From positions 744,001-808,000 of the forward strand of contig NZ_JACCFK010000001.1 of the NCBI RefSeq assembly GCF_013410405.1: a DNA stretch of 64,000 nt, written 5' to 3'. The DNA is from Amycolatopsis endophytica (GTDB lineage Bacteria; Actinomycetota; Actinomycetes; Mycobacteriales; Pseudonocardiaceae). A program made the translations under genes and the position numbers. Below, piece after piece: positions 8,420-16,641 of the stretch (position 1 is its first letter; each line of letters starts with the position of its first letter). The notes below the pieces were generated by a model. The model was not told the DNA's origin and searched no databases. It saw nothing but the letters and a program-made list of their open reading frames with translations.

Positions 8420-9646
8420 ATGATCGCGGCGCTGTGCAGCCTCGGCGCACTCGCCGCGGTTCTCGGCTTCGCCACGGTCCGGCCGCGTGGCCTGCCGGAA
8501 GCTCTCCTGGCGGTCCCGGCCGCGCTCGTCGTCCTCGCCACCGGCCTCGTCCCGCTCCACGAGGCCCGCGACGAAACGATCACCCTGGCACCGACACTCG
8601 GGTTCCTCGCCGCCATCCTCGTGCTCGCCGATGTCACCGACCGGGAAGGCGTCTTCACCTGGCTCGGCACGCGTCTGGCGTCCGCGTGCCGGGGACGGCC
8701 GCCGGTGTTGCTCGCCCTCACGTTCGCCGCCGCGGCGGGCACCACGGCGGTGCTCAGCCTCGACGCGACCGTCGTGCTCCTGACGCCTGTCGTGCTGGCC
8801 ACCACGAAGACGCTCGGCCTGCCCCCGAAGCCGCACGTCTTCGCGTGCGCCCATTTGGCCAACTCCGCCTCGACCCTGTTGCCGGTCTCGAACCTGACCA
8901 ACCTGCTGGCCTTCGCCGCGTCCGGGCTCACCTTCACCGGCTTCGCCGCGCTGATGGCGTTGCCGTGGCTCGTCACCCTCACGATCGAACTCGCGGTCTT
9001 CCTCTGGTTCTTCCGGCGCGACCTCGCCCCTCGACCGACACCACAACCGGACGACGGCCGGCCCGCACCGGTCTTCACGCTGGTCGTCCTGGCCCTCACG
9101 CTCGCCGGGTTCGCCACCGGTCAGCTGATCGGGCTCGCCCCGGGCTGGGTGGCCGCCATCGCCGCCGCCGTGCTGGGGGTCCGGGCGCTCGTCCGCCGCG
9201 AGACGACGCCGTGGCGGATCGTCGTCGCCGCGAACCCGCTGCTCACACTGTTCGTGCTGGGGCTCGCGGTCGTCGTGCAGTCGGTGTCCGACCACCTGCT
9301 CGGCGGCCCGCTCGGCGCGCTGCTCCCGGAGACGGCCGGGTTGCCCGAACTGCTGCTCACCGCGTTCGTCGCCGCCGTGCTGGCCAACGTGCTCAACAAC
9401 CTGCCCGCGACGCTGATCCTGCTGTCCGTGCTCGGCCCGCACCCGGCCACCGGCGTGCTGCTGGCGGTCCTGCTGGGCGTGAACATCGGCCCGAACGCCA
9501 CCTACCTCGGCTCGCTGGCGACGCTGCTGTGGCGCCGGGTGCTGGGCCGCGACGCCCCCGGCGTCGGCGAGTTCACCCGGCTCGGCCTCGCAACAGTGCC
9601 GGTCAGCCTCGCCGCCGCGACCACCGCGCTGTGGCTCGTGCTCTAA
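8420..9646 (+). CDS. ArsB/NhaD-superfamily (SLC13-like) permease
   Basis: The 408-residue integral membrane protein has about 11 hydrophobic segments. The internal signatures NSASTLLPVSNLTNLL (about residues 148-163) and NVLNNLPATLILL (about 320-332) are the paired Asn-rich hairpin motifs of ion-transporter superfamily members such as ArsB and NhaD. It probably exports an oxyanion or exchanges an anion/cation across the membrane; the substrate cannot be decided and no ars genes are adjacent. A -10 box TAATGT (8408-8413) lies six bases before the ATG, so the mRNA is probably leaderless. Its stop overlaps the convergent RNase H gene by 4 bp. Confidence 0.75.
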   Translation: MIAALCSLGALAAVLGFATVRPRGLPEALLAVPAALVVLATGLVPLHEARDETITLAPTLGFLAAILVLADVTDREGVFTWLGTRLASACRGRPPVLLALTFAAAAGTTAVLSLDATVVLLTPVVLATTKTLGLPPKPHVFACAHLANSASTLLPVSNLTNLLAFAASGLTFTGFAALMALPWLVTLTIELAVFLWFFRRDLAPRPTPQPDDGRPAPVFTLVVLALTLAGFATGQLIGLAPGWVAAIAAAVLGVRALVRRETTPWRIVVAANPLLTLFVLGLAVVVQSVSDHLLGGPLGALLPETAGLPELLLTAFVAAVLANVLNNLPATLILLSVLGPHPATGVLLAVLLGVNIGPNATYLGSLATLLWRRVLGRDAPGVGEFTRLGLATVPVSLAAATTALWLVL

Positions 9647-10719
9647 CCGAGGTGCGAGATGTCGTTGACCAGGCGCACGGAGGCGTTGCCGTCCGGGTAG
9701 AACTCGACGATCGACACCGACGCCAGGTCCAGGTGCAACCGGAACAGCAGTGACGGCCCGGCGTCCAGGCCCAGCCGCAGCAGCGATTTGATCGGCGTGA
9801 CGTGGCTGACCACGATGATCGTCTGCCCGCCGCGGGCCTCGATCAGCTCGTCGCGTGTCTGCCGGACCCGGCGCAGCACCGCGTCGAAGCTCTCCCCGCC
9901 CGGCGCGGGCACCGACGGGTCGCGCAGCCAGCGGCCGTGCAGCGCGGGATCACGCTCCGCGGCCTCGGTGAAGGTCAGTCCTTCCCACTCGCCGAAGTCG
10001 GTCTCCAGCAGGCCCGGGTGGGTTTCGACCCGGCTGCCGAGCGCGTCGGCGACGGCCTGCGCGGTCTGCTTCGTCCTGGTCAGCGGGGACGCGACGATCG
10101 CCGTGTCGCCACCCAGGTCCGGCAACCCGGCCAGGCGTTTCGCCGCGGCCGCGACCTGCTGCAGGCCGTGCTCGGTCAGCGGCACGTCACCGCGGCCGGA
10201 GTAGCGGCGCTCGACCGACATCGCGGTCTGACCGTGCCGCAGCAGCAGCATCTTCGTCGGCGTGCCCTGGGCCCCGGTCCACCTCGCCGGGGAGGTGCGG
10301 TCCGGGCCCGGCTTGCCTGCCTGCGTGTCCATGGCTTCGTTGGCCAGCCGGTCGGCGTGGGAGTTCTCGGCGCGCGGAATCCACTCGTAGGTCACGCTCG
10401 CGAACCCGGCCGCCAGCTCACGGGCCTGCTCGGCGAGCGGGCGCAGCGCCTCGTGCTTGATCTTCCACCGGCCGGACATCTGCTCGACCACCAGCTTGGA
10501 GTCCATCCGCACGGCGACCTCGCTCGCGCCCACGCCGGACGCGGCACGCAGCCCGGCGATCAGGCCCGAGTACTCGGCGACGTTGTTCGTCGCCACGCCC
10601 AGACCCTCCTGCCGCTCGGCCAGAACCTCACCGGTGCCGGCGTCGCGGACGAGCGCGCCGTAGCCGGCCGGACCGGGGTTGCCCCGCGAACCGCCGTCGG
10701 CCTCGACGACGACCTTCAC
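9643..10719 (-). CDS. Bifunctional RNase H / acid phosphatase (phosphoglycerate mutase-like)
   Basis: The protein has two domains and 358 residues. Residues 1-130 are an RNase HI-type domain with acidic residues in EADGGSRGNPG, NVAEYSGLIAG and RMDSKLVVEQ, which cleaves the RNA strand of RNA-DNA hybrids. Residues ~160-358 are a histidine phosphatase domain with the LLRHGQT motif and SHVTPIKS, resembling CobC alpha-ribazole phosphatase. It is the counterpart of M. tuberculosis Rv2228c. The GTG at 10719 is chosen because it overlaps the stop of the zinc-ribbon gene (GTGA) and starts right at VKVVVEADGG. It forms an operon with the two genes upstream. Confidence 0.9.
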   Translation of the reverse strand: MKVVVEADGGSRGNPGPAGYGALVRDAGTGEVLAERQEGLGVATNNVAEYSGLIAGLRAASGVGASEVAVRMDSKLVVEQMSGRWKIKHEALRPLAEQARELAAGFASVTYEWIPRAENSHADRLANEAMDTQAGKPGPDRTSPARWTGAQGTPTKMLLLRHGQTAMSVERRYSGRGDVPLTEHGLQQVAAAAKRLAGLPDLGGDTAIVASPLTRTKQTAQAVADALGSRVETHPGLLETDFGEWEGLTFTEAAERDPALHGRWLRDPSVPAPGGESFDAVLRRVRQTRDELIEARGGQTIIVVSHVTPIKSLLRLGLDAGPSLLFRLHLDLASVSIVEFYPDGNASVRLVNDISHLG

Positions 10720-11453
10720 AGGCCCGACTCCATGGTGCGGACCAGGATCGCGCCGCAGTTCTCGCACTGCACGACCTCGTCCTCCGCGGCGGCCTTGATC
10801 TCGGCGACGGTGTTGCGGTCGAACTCCATGTTGCAGGCCAGGCACTTCCGCTGCCGGATCAGCGCGGCGCCGATGTTCTTCTGCGCGCGCACCCGCTCGT
10901 ACAGCTTGAGCAGGCCCTCCGGGAACCGCGGCAGCAGCTTCGCCCTGTCCTCGTCGCGGCGCGCCTTCGTGGTGTCCAGATCGGTGAGCGTTTCGTCGCG
11001 GCGGCGCTCCGCCTCGGCCAGCGTTTCCTGCGTCTTGTCGACCTCGGCGCCGGTGCGCTGCACGTCCAGGCCCAGCGCCTCGCGGCGCTCCATCAGCTCC
11101 AGCAGGTCGTCTTCGAGCGCGCTCTGGCGGCGCGCCAGGGTCTCCAGCTCGTGCTGCAGGTCGGCGACCTGCTTGGCGTTGACGCTGCCGCCGTCGATCA
11201 GTGTGCGGTCGCGGTCCTCGCGCGCCCGGACGGACTCGATCTCCTTCTCCTGGCGTGCGATCTCGCGGTCCAGGTCCGACGCCGCGGTCTCGTGGCGGAT
11301 CGCCGTGTCACGCAGCTCGCGCAGGGTCTTCTCGATGCCCTCGATCTCCGCCGTCTCGGGCATGGTGCGGCGGCGGTGCTCGACCCGGGACAGCTCGGCA
11401 TCCACTTTCGCGAGCTCGAGCAGCTGACGCTGGACGGCTGGCTCTGCCTTCAC
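10716..11453 (-). CDS. Coiled-coil zinc-ribbon protein (C4-type, Rv2229c-like)
   Basis: Residues ~1-180 of this 245-residue protein form a long heptad-rich coiled coil full of Glu, Arg and Leu. The C-terminus carries a C4 zinc ribbon: CLAC near residue 207 and CENC near residue 233. This is the actinobacterial family represented by Rv2229c. Its exact role is not known; a nucleic-acid or protein scaffold is likely. It sits between the Nif3-like and RNase H/phosphatase genes in one leftward operon and overlaps the latter by 4 bp (GTGA). This linkage is conserved in mycobacteria. Confidence 0.85.
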   Translation of the reverse strand: MKAEPAVQRQLLELAKVDAELSRVEHRRRTMPETAEIEGIEKTLRELRDTAIRHETAASDLDREIARQEKEIESVRAREDRDRTLIDGGSVNAKQVADLQHELETLARRQSALEDDLLELMERREALGLDVQRTGAEVDKTQETLAEAERRRDETLTDLDTTKARRDEDRAKLLPRFPEGLLKLYERVRAQKNIGAALIRQRKCLACNMEFDRNTVAEIKAAAEDEVVQCENCGAILVRTMESGL

Positions 11454-11468
11454 TGGTACTCCCTCGGT

Positions 11469-12275
11469 TCACACACGGATGGTCCACGGATCGGTGCGGC
11501 GCCCGGACACGTGAACGTCGACGTTACCCGCAAAGGCGGTACGCAGGACCGCCGAGGCTTGACCACACCACGGCCATTCGCTGGCCCAGTGGGTCAGGCC
11601 GACCAGAGCGGGCGCGTCCGGCCCGGTCTCCAGGTGCTCCCCTGCGGGGTGATGCCGCAGGTCGGCGGTGACGTAGGCGTCGACCCCCGCGCGCCGGGCC
11701 GTCTCCAGAAAACTGTCGCCGGCCCCGCCCGACACCGCGACGGTCCTAATCAGACGGTCCGGGTCGCCCGCGCCGAGAACGCCGGGTTCGGTGCGGGGCA
11801 GTGCGGCGGCGACCCGCCGCACGAACGCCGCGAACGGCTCGGGCACGGGCAGCTCCCCGATGCGCCCCAGTCCGGTGCCGCCGTCCGGATGCGGGTCGAG
11901 CGGGCGGAGCACCCGCAGCCCGATCGCCTCGGCGAGCGCGTCCGAGACACCGGGGTTCGCCGAGTCGGCATTGGTGTGCGCGCAGTAGAGGGCGATGCCG
12001 GCACGGATGAGCCGGTGCACCAGCGCACCCTTCGGAGTGTCCGCAGGCACACCGTGCACGCCGCGCAGCAGCAACGGATGATGCGCGACGACCAGCTGCG
12101 CCCCGGCCTCGATCGCCTCGTCGATGGTGTCGGCGACGGGGTCGACGCAGACCAGGACCTTCTCCACCGTCTCGGCGGGATCCCCGCACACGAGACCGAC
12201 GGCGTCCCAGCTCTCGGCCAGCGCGGGCGGGTAGGCGTCCTCCAGAACGGCGATCACTTCGGCGAGCGCGGGCAT
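11469..12275 (-). CDS. Nif3-like dinuclear metal centre protein
   Basis: The 268-residue protein belongs to the Nif3/YbgI family, which forms hexameric rings with a two-metal site; a GTP cyclohydrolase type 1-like or hydrolase activity has been proposed. Visible signatures are [12 protein letters not shown] near the N-terminus, [11 protein letters not shown] (about residues 61-71, metal-binding His pair), YCAHTNAD (about 97-104) and the C-terminal [16 protein letters not shown]. It is the first gene of the three-gene leftward operon, transcribed divergently from the tyrosine phosphatase with only 34 bases between the starts. It corresponds to Rv2230c. Confidence 0.88.
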   Translation of the reverse strand: MPALAEVIAVLEDAYPPALAESWDAVGLVCGDPAETVEKVLVCVDPVADTIDEAIEAGAQLVVAHHPLLLRGVHGVPADTPKGALVHRLIRAGIALYCAHTNADSANPGVSDALAEAIGLRVLRPLDPHPDGGTGLGRIGELPVPEPFAAFVRRVAAALPRTEPGVLGAGDPDRLIRTVAVSGGAGDSFLETARRAGVDAYVTADLRHHPAGEHLETGPDAPALVGLTHWASEWPWCGQASAVLRTAFAGNVDVHVSGRRTDPWTIRV

Positions 12276-12309
12276 GGGGCGATCTTTTCACGTCCGGCAG
12301 ACTGCGGGT

Positions 12310-12783
12310 GTGAGTGAGCCGTCCCTGCACCTGTGCTTCGTCTGTTCCGGCAACATCTGCCGCTCCCCGATGGCGGCCGTCGTGTTCCGCGCTCACCTTG
12401 AGCGCGCCGGGCTGGCCGACCGGGTGCGTGTCACCAGCGCCGGCACCGGCCCGTGGCACGTCGGCGAGCCCGCCGACGAGCGGGCCCGCGACACGCTGCG
12501 CGCGCACGGCTACCGCGCCAAGCACGTGGCCGCCCAGGTCGACGGCGACCACCTGGCCGCGGACCTCCTCCTCGCCGCCGACCAGGGCCACCTCCGCGCG
12601 CTGCGCCGCATGGCCGACGACCCCGGCCGGGTCCGGCTGCTGCGCTCGTTCGACCCCACCGCCCCGGCGGACGCCGAAGTGCCCGACCCGTACTACGGCG
12701 GCGACGACGGCTTCGACGACGTGCTCGCGATGATCGAGCGCACCGTCCCGGCGCTGCTCGACTGGGTGAACGCGAGACTGTGA
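12310..12783 (+). CDS. ptpA: Low-molecular-weight protein tyrosine phosphatase
   Basis: The 157-residue phosphatase has the signature loop CSGNICRSP at residues 12-20 (nucleophile Cys12, Arg18) and the general-acid segment VPDPYYGG near residue 127. It dephosphorylates phosphotyrosine; the M. tuberculosis orthologue PtpA (Rv2234) is partly secreted. GTG 12310 is preferred over an upstream ATG at 12274 because it puts the catalytic loop at the usual distance and lies six bases after a CAGACT -10-like box (12298-12303), suggesting a leaderless start. The upstream ATG would overlap the start of the divergent Nif3 gene. Confidence 0.9.
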   Translation: MSEPSLHLCFVCSGNICRSPMAAVVFRAHLERAGLADRVRVTSAGTGPWHVGEPADERARDTLRAHGYRAKHVAAQVDGDHLAADLLLAADQGHLRALRRMADDPGRVRLLRSFDPTAPADAEVPDPYYGGDDGFDDVLAMIERTVPALLDWVNARL

Positions 12784-12844
12784 CCACCCCCACTCGGTCC
12801 GATACCGTGCTCAGGATGCGGCCGAACTGGGTATCCGGACTTCG

Positions 12845-13705
12845 ATGAGCGCACGTGAAGCCGTCGAACGACTGCTGGGCGTCTCCGTCACCGGGGTGCG
12901 GCGCAGCAGCGGCGCGGTGTGCCTGGTCACGGCGGAGGGCCGCGGCGTTCTCGTCGCCAAGCAGGGCGTCGGGCCGGGCGCCGCCGATGCCGAGGCCGCC
13001 GGCCTGCGCTGGCTTGGCGAACACGGCGACGTCCCGGTGCCGCACGTCCACGCCCACGACGACGAGTGGGTGGTGATGGACCATATCCCGCCCACCTACC
13101 CCGAGGCGACCGCGGCGGAGGCGTTCGGGCGCGGCCTGGCGCGGCTGCACCTGCGGGGCGCGCCGTCCTACGGTTCGCCCCCGCCGGGCGGCCCGGCCGA
13201 CGCGTGGATGGGCATCGCGCCGATGCGCAACGAGCCGTGCCCCGACTGGCCGTCCTTCTACGCCGCCCACCGAGTGCTTCCGTACCTGCGGATGTGCGTC
13301 GACCAGGGCCTTTACGACGCCGACCAGGCCACGGTGTTCGACCGCCTGTGCGAACGGCTGGACGAGCTGGGCGGCCCGCCCGAGCCGCCGTCCCGTCTGC
13401 ACGGCGACGCGTGGAGCGGCAACGTCCATTGGGCACGCGAGGGGGTGTGGCTGATCGACCCCGCCGCGCACGGCGGGCACCGCGAGACGGACCTGGCGAT
13501 GCTGCGGCTGTTCGGGACGCCCCTGCTGGAGCACATCCTCGGCGCGTACGAGGAGGCGGCGAAGGAGTTCGAGTCCCCGCTGGCCGACGGCTGGCAGGAC
13601 CGCGTCGAGCTGCACCAGGTGTTCCCGCTGCTCATGCACGCCGCTGTCTTCGGCGGCGGGTACGCACGGCAGGCGCTGCAAGCCGCCCGTACGACACTCG
13701 GCTGA
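12845..13705 (+). CDS. Fructosamine/ketosamine-3-kinase family protein
   Basis: The 286-residue kinase-like protein has HGDAWSGNVHW near residue 185 (catalytic loop of the aminoglycoside phosphotransferase/FN3K fold) and IDPAAHGGHRETDLAM near 208, the family's DPA-GHRE-DLAM signature. It probably phosphorylates sugar-amine adducts on proteins so that they fall apart, a protein-deglycation repair step. Downstream of ptpA by 61 bases and in the same direction, it may be cotranscribed with it and SURF1. Substrate assignment is from the family only. Confidence 0.87.
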   Translation: MSAREAVERLLGVSVTGVRRSSGAVCLVTAEGRGVLVAKQGVGPGAADAEAAGLRWLGEHGDVPVPHVHAHDDEWVVMDHIPPTYPEATAAEAFGRGLARLHLRGAPSYGSPPPGGPADAWMGIAPMRNEPCPDWPSFYAAHRVLPYLRMCVDQGLYDADQATVFDRLCERLDELGGPPEPPSRLHGDAWSGNVHWAREGVWLIDPAAHGGHRETDLAMLRLFGTPLLEHILGAYEEAAKEFESPLADGWQDRVELHQVFPLLMHAAVFGGGYARQALQAARTTLG

Positions 13706-13790
13706 CTGTCCGTCCGGTTCGTCCTGTGACGCCGCACGCTGCGGCGACCTCCCCGCACCGCCCGCCGCGGCGACGGCTTACCGTAGGGGT

Positions 13791-14819
13791 GTGCGGCTGA
13801 AGTTCCTCCTCCGGCCGAGCTGGCTCGCCCTCGTGGTGGGCGTGCTCGCGTTCGCGTTCGCCTGCTTCACGCTGCTGTCCCCGTGGCAGTTCAGCCGCAA
13901 CGACCAGCGCGAAACCCAGAACAACGCCATCGAAGCCTCGCTCAGCGCCGATCCACGGCCGCTCAACGACGTCCTCCCGCCCGGCGCCGTCCCGGACAGC
14001 CGCACCGAATGGACGAACGTCACCATCACCGGCACCTACCTGCCCGCGCACGAGGTCGTCGCGCGCCTGCGGACCGTGCAGGGCCAGCCCGCGTTCGAGG
14101 TGCTCACCCCGCTGCGCACCACCGACGGGCAGGTCGTGCTCGTCGACCGCGGCTACCTGCAGCCGGACTCCCGCACCGAGGTGCCGCCCTACGCCGCGCC
14201 ACCGGACGGCACCGTGACGATCGTCGCGCGGATCCGGCAGGACGAGAACGACCCGAAGAACCGGGACGCCTTCGCCGACGCCTCCACGCACGGCAGGCTG
14301 CAGAGCTACGTGGTGGACTCGCGGGTCGTGGCGCGGTCGAGTGGTCTGGACATCCGGCCCGGCTACTTCCAGCTCGACCAGGACCAGCCGGGCGTGCTCG
14401 ACGCGCTGCCGCTGCCGCAGACCGACGCCGGGCCGTTCTTCTCCTACGCGCTGCAGTGGATCGCGTTCGGGATCATGGCGATCGCGGGCCTGGTGTACTT
14501 CACGGTTCGGGAGATGAAGCCCGGCGGCGTGCTCAACGAGATGGCGCAGCGCGAGAAGAACCGGCGCAGGCGGAAGTCGGTCGCCGAAATCCTGGCTGAG
14601 GACGATGCAGCGGCGCGCGGCGCCACCGTTGAGGGTGGCGGTGGGCGACGGGCAGACAAGACAGCGGCGCGCAGCGCCACCGTTGAGGGTGGCGGTGGGC
14701 GACGGGCAGACAAGACAGCGGCGCGCAGCGCCACCGTTGAGGGTGGCGGTGGGCGACGGGCGGGCGGAGCTAGCGGGACCGCCGGAGACCGAGAAGAGCA
14801 GCCAGTACGGCGGAGCTGA
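13791..14819 (+). CDS. SURF1-family cytochrome oxidase assembly protein with repeat-bearing tail
   Basis: The 342-residue SURF1-like membrane protein has a transmembrane helix at residues ~8-28 and a second at ~222-242, flanking an extracytoplasmic domain with QPAFEVLTPL and VLVDRGYLQPDS. SURF1 assists haem-copper cytochrome oxidase assembly, fitting the aerobic lifestyle; Rv2235 is the mycobacterial counterpart. The C-terminal ~70 residues carry three in-frame copies of an 18-residue unit (ATVEGGGGRRADKT core) encoded by a 54-bp tandem repeat, not part of the SURF1 fold. The GTG at 13791 follows TACCGT (13779-13784) by six bases, indicating a leaderless mRNA. The 3' end overlaps convergent cobD by 50 bp. 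Confidence 0.87.
   Translation: MRLKFLLRPSWLALVVGVLAFAFACFTLLSPWQFSRNDQRETQNNAIEASLSADPRPLNDVLPPGAVPDSRTEWTNVTITGTYLPAHEVVARLRTVQGQPAFEVLTPLRTTDGQVVLVDRGYLQPDSRTEVPPYAAPPDGTVTIVARIRQDENDPKNRDAFADASTHGRLQSYVVDSRVVARSSGLDIRPGYFQLDQDQPGVLDALPLPQTDAGPFFSYALQWIAFGIMAIAGLVYFTVREMKPGGVLNEMAQREKNRRRRKSVAEILAEDDAAARGATVEGGGGRRADKTAARSATVEGGGGRRADKTAARSATVEGGGGRRAGGASGTAGDREEQPVRRS
14608..14761. repeat. 54-bp tandem repeat, about 2.85 copies, each with an internal hairpin
   Basis: Copies start at 14608, 14662 and 14716 with an exact 54-bp period and near identity. The only difference seen between copies 1 and 2 is at the GCG/CAG position near 14619. Each unit contains CGCCACC and GGTGGCG as a 7-bp stem with a 6-base loop. 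The repeat is read in frame by SURF1 as 18-residue units. Confidence 0.9.
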
Positions 14820-15702
14820 CCCCGGCCAGCCATCCGACCACCCGGGACAGCTCGACCGCGCGGGTCACGTGCCCGGCGTCCGGGTTGCGGCCGTCGCCGA
14901 GCACCGGCAGTTCCTCCACCCCGTGCGGGTACACCGTGCGGCCGCCGAGGCGGATCTCCAGCGCACCGGCGAAGGCCGCCTCCATGCGCCCGGCGTTGCG
15001 GCTCGGGTGCGCCCCGGTGTCGCGCCGCCACGCGCGCCACGCCCCGGCCGCCGAACCGCCGACGACCGGTGCGCTCGACACGGTCAGCGTCGCCGCGAAG
15101 CGGGTCGGCAGCAGGTTGACCAGGTCGTCCAGGCGCCGCCCGAACCAGCCCGCCGGACGGGTCGGGTCGCCGAGGGTGCGCAGCACCGACACCGTCCGCG
15201 CCGCGAGCAGACCGGGCACGCCGGCGACCGCGCCCCAGAACAGCGGTCCGACGACGGCGTCCGCGGTGTGCTGGGCCACCGACTCCACCGACGCGCGGGA
15301 CAACCCGACCACGTCGAGGTCTTCGGTGCGCCTGCTGTCCAGTTCGGACAGCGTCGCGCGGGCGGCGTCGAGTTCGCCCTCTTCGAGGTCACGGGCCAGC
15401 TCGGTGCCGTCGTCGGCGAGACCCGCGCCACCGAGGACGGCCCACGTCGCGACGGCCGTGCCCAAGGCCTGGACGACCGGGCTGCGGCGCGCGGCCCGTT
15501 CCGCGAGGAGCCCGGCGAGCACCGCCGACCCGGCCAGCCCGCCGGCGAACGCGACACCCGCGGCGCGGCCTTCGGGAAGCTTGGCGTCCAGGGCCCGGAC
15601 GGTGCGCGTGAACACGGTGACCGGCCTGCCCCGCTTCGGCTCGCCGATCACCCCGTCCGCCGCCGCCCCCAGCAGCAGTCCGATCGCCCGTGCGGCACTC
15701 AC
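14770..15702 (-). CDS. cobD: Cobalamin biosynthesis protein CobD/CbiB
   Basis: The 310-residue polytopic membrane protein is the amide-linking enzyme that attaches the aminopropanol (phosphate) arm to adenosylcobyric acid to give (adenosyl)cobinamide (phosphate). Signatures include GAAADGVIGEPKRG near the N-terminus (normally DxxxGDP-rich), VESVAQHTADAVVGPLFW (the S-E-N-x-x-D-x-x-x-x-P-like block) and HPSRNAGRMEAAFAGAL (P-S-x-N-x-G-x-x-E-A/G). GTG 15702 is chosen because the family starts at this point and the longer frame adds only unalignable residues. No cobalamin riboswitch is recognisable upstream. It converges on, and overlaps, the SURF1 gene; Rv2235-Rv2236c show the same pairing. Confidence 0.88.
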   Translation of the reverse strand: MSAARAIGLLLGAAADGVIGEPKRGRPVTVFTRTVRALDAKLPEGRAAGVAFAGGLAGSAVLAGLLAERAARRSPVVQALGTAVATWAVLGGAGLADDGTELARDLEEGELDAARATLSELDSRRTEDLDVVGLSRASVESVAQHTADAVVGPLFWGAVAGVPGLLAARTVSVLRTLGDPTRPAGWFGRRLDDLVNLLPTRFAATLTVSSAPVVGGSAAGAWRAWRRDTGAHPSRNAGRMEAAFAGALEIRLGGRTVYPHGVEELPVLGDGRNPDAGHVTRAVELSRVVGWLAGVSSAVLAALLGLRRSR

Positions 15703-15735
15703 TCCGTTGCTCCCCGAGGTCCGAATTGCTTGTCG

Positions 15736-15752
15736 AAGCGGCGAAGCCGCTT
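15736..15752 (-). terminator. Short GC hairpin between gntR and cobD
   Basis: AAGCGGC (15736-15742), loop GAA, GCCGCTT (15746-15752) is a perfect 7-bp stem. It lies 91 bases downstream of the gntR-like stop on the minus strand and 34 bases upstream of the cobD start, so it could end gntR transcription or act in the cobD leader. Confidence 0.45.
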
Positions 15753-15842
15753 GCTGTGGGCCGTCAGCCCGCACCGCCTCAGGTTCCGCCACCCGCACCG
15801 CAAAGCAAGCCACTTCTGACCGGTATTCAGTCCGCCGTCAGG

Positions 15843-16535
15843 CTACTGGAACTGCTGGGCGACCTCGTCGCGAGCCTGGACCATGATGTCGCGCATGGCG
15901 CGCTCGGCCCGGTCGGCGTCGGCCAGGTCGACCGCGCGGGCGACCTCCAGGTGCAGCGCGACGGCCTCCGGCTGCGGCTCGGGCGGCATCAGGCCGTGCT
16001 CGGTGCGGCCGGTCAGCACCTGCGCGACCACCTCGGAGAGCTGCCCGAACATCGGGTTGCCGGAGGCCGCGAGCACCAGGTGGTGAAAAGCGATGTCGTG
16101 GCCGAGGAAGGCGATGAGGTCGCGGGCGTGTGCGGTGACCTCCAGCCGGGCACCCAGGGCCCGCAGGCGTCCGCGCTCTTCGGGGGTCGCCCGGAGCGCG
16201 GCGAACCGGGCCGCGCTGGGTTCGACGGCCCAGCGCAGCTCCATCAGGTTGCGCAGGGCGACCGGGCGTTGCTCACCGTCGAGCTGCCAGCGGATCAACC
16301 GGGGGTCGTAGTGGTTCCAGTCGGCGCAGTCCCGCACCGTGACGCCGACGCGCCGCTTGCTGGTGGTCAGCCGCATCGCCTCCAGTGCCCGCACGACCTC
16401 GCGGGCCACGGTGCGCGAGGCACCGAAGTTCCGCTGCAGCTCCTCCAGCCGCAGCACCGATCCCGGCGACAGCTCGCCACAGGCGATCGCGGTGCCCACC
16501 GCGTCGAGCATGCGTTCGTGCATTCCTTCGGCCAC
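15843..16535 (-). CDS. GntR/FadR-family regulator, probable gluconate repressor
   Basis: The 230-residue transcription factor has an N-terminal winged helix (about residues 8-70) with the GntR-type LRLEELQRNFGASRTVAREVVRALEAM stretch described by its helix-turn-helix spacing, and a helical FCD ligand domain (about 85-225) with ELRWAVEPSAAR and HDIAFHHLVLAASGN (metal/ligand His residues). It is divergent from gluconokinase and gluconate permease genes, with two palindromic operators between them, so it most likely represses them until gluconate or a phosphorylated derivative is present. GTG 16535 is used; an ATG four codons later is an alternative. It is probably autoregulated through the same operators. 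Confidence 0.85.
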   Translation of the reverse strand: MAEGMHERMLDAVGTAIACGELSPGSVLRLEELQRNFGASRTVAREVVRALEAMRLTTSKRRVGVTVRDCADWNHYDPRLIRWQLDGEQRPVALRNLMELRWAVEPSAARFAALRATPEERGRLRALGARLEVTAHARDLIAFLGHDIAFHHLVLAASGNPMFGQLSEVVAQVLTGRTEHGLMPPEPQPEAVALHLEVARAVDLADADRAERAMRDIMVQARDEVAQQFQ

Positions 16536-16564
16536 GGTCGTGACGCTAACCCACTGATTCGATT

Positions 16565-16597
16565 AAGTATTACTTGTGGCTTAAATAAGTAGTACTT
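16565..16597. promoter_or_regulatory. Twin GntR-type operators upstream of gluconate genes
   Basis: Two perfect 11-bp palindromes, AAGTATTACTT (16565-16575) and AAGTAGTACTT (16587-16597), share the form AAGTA-N-TACTT and are 22 bp apart centre to centre, two helical turns. GTA-N-TAC is the FadR-subfamily core. The local AT-richness in a GC-rich genome marks this as the shared control region of the divergent gntR and gntK genes. Confidence 0.8.
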
Positions 16598-16641
16598 TTG
16601 CGTTGCACTGATCGAGTGACAGCGAGGTCTGGAGAGAGCCA

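Noticed and set aside
7913..9442. 509-codon minus-strand frame across the sfnG remnant and permease
   Set aside because: Its sequence is Arg/Gly/Glu-rich without domains and is antisense to a permease with clear membrane motifs.
15703..15842. Cobalamin riboswitch before cobD
   Set aside because: I see no B12-box or long structured leader; only a short hairpin lies in this gap.
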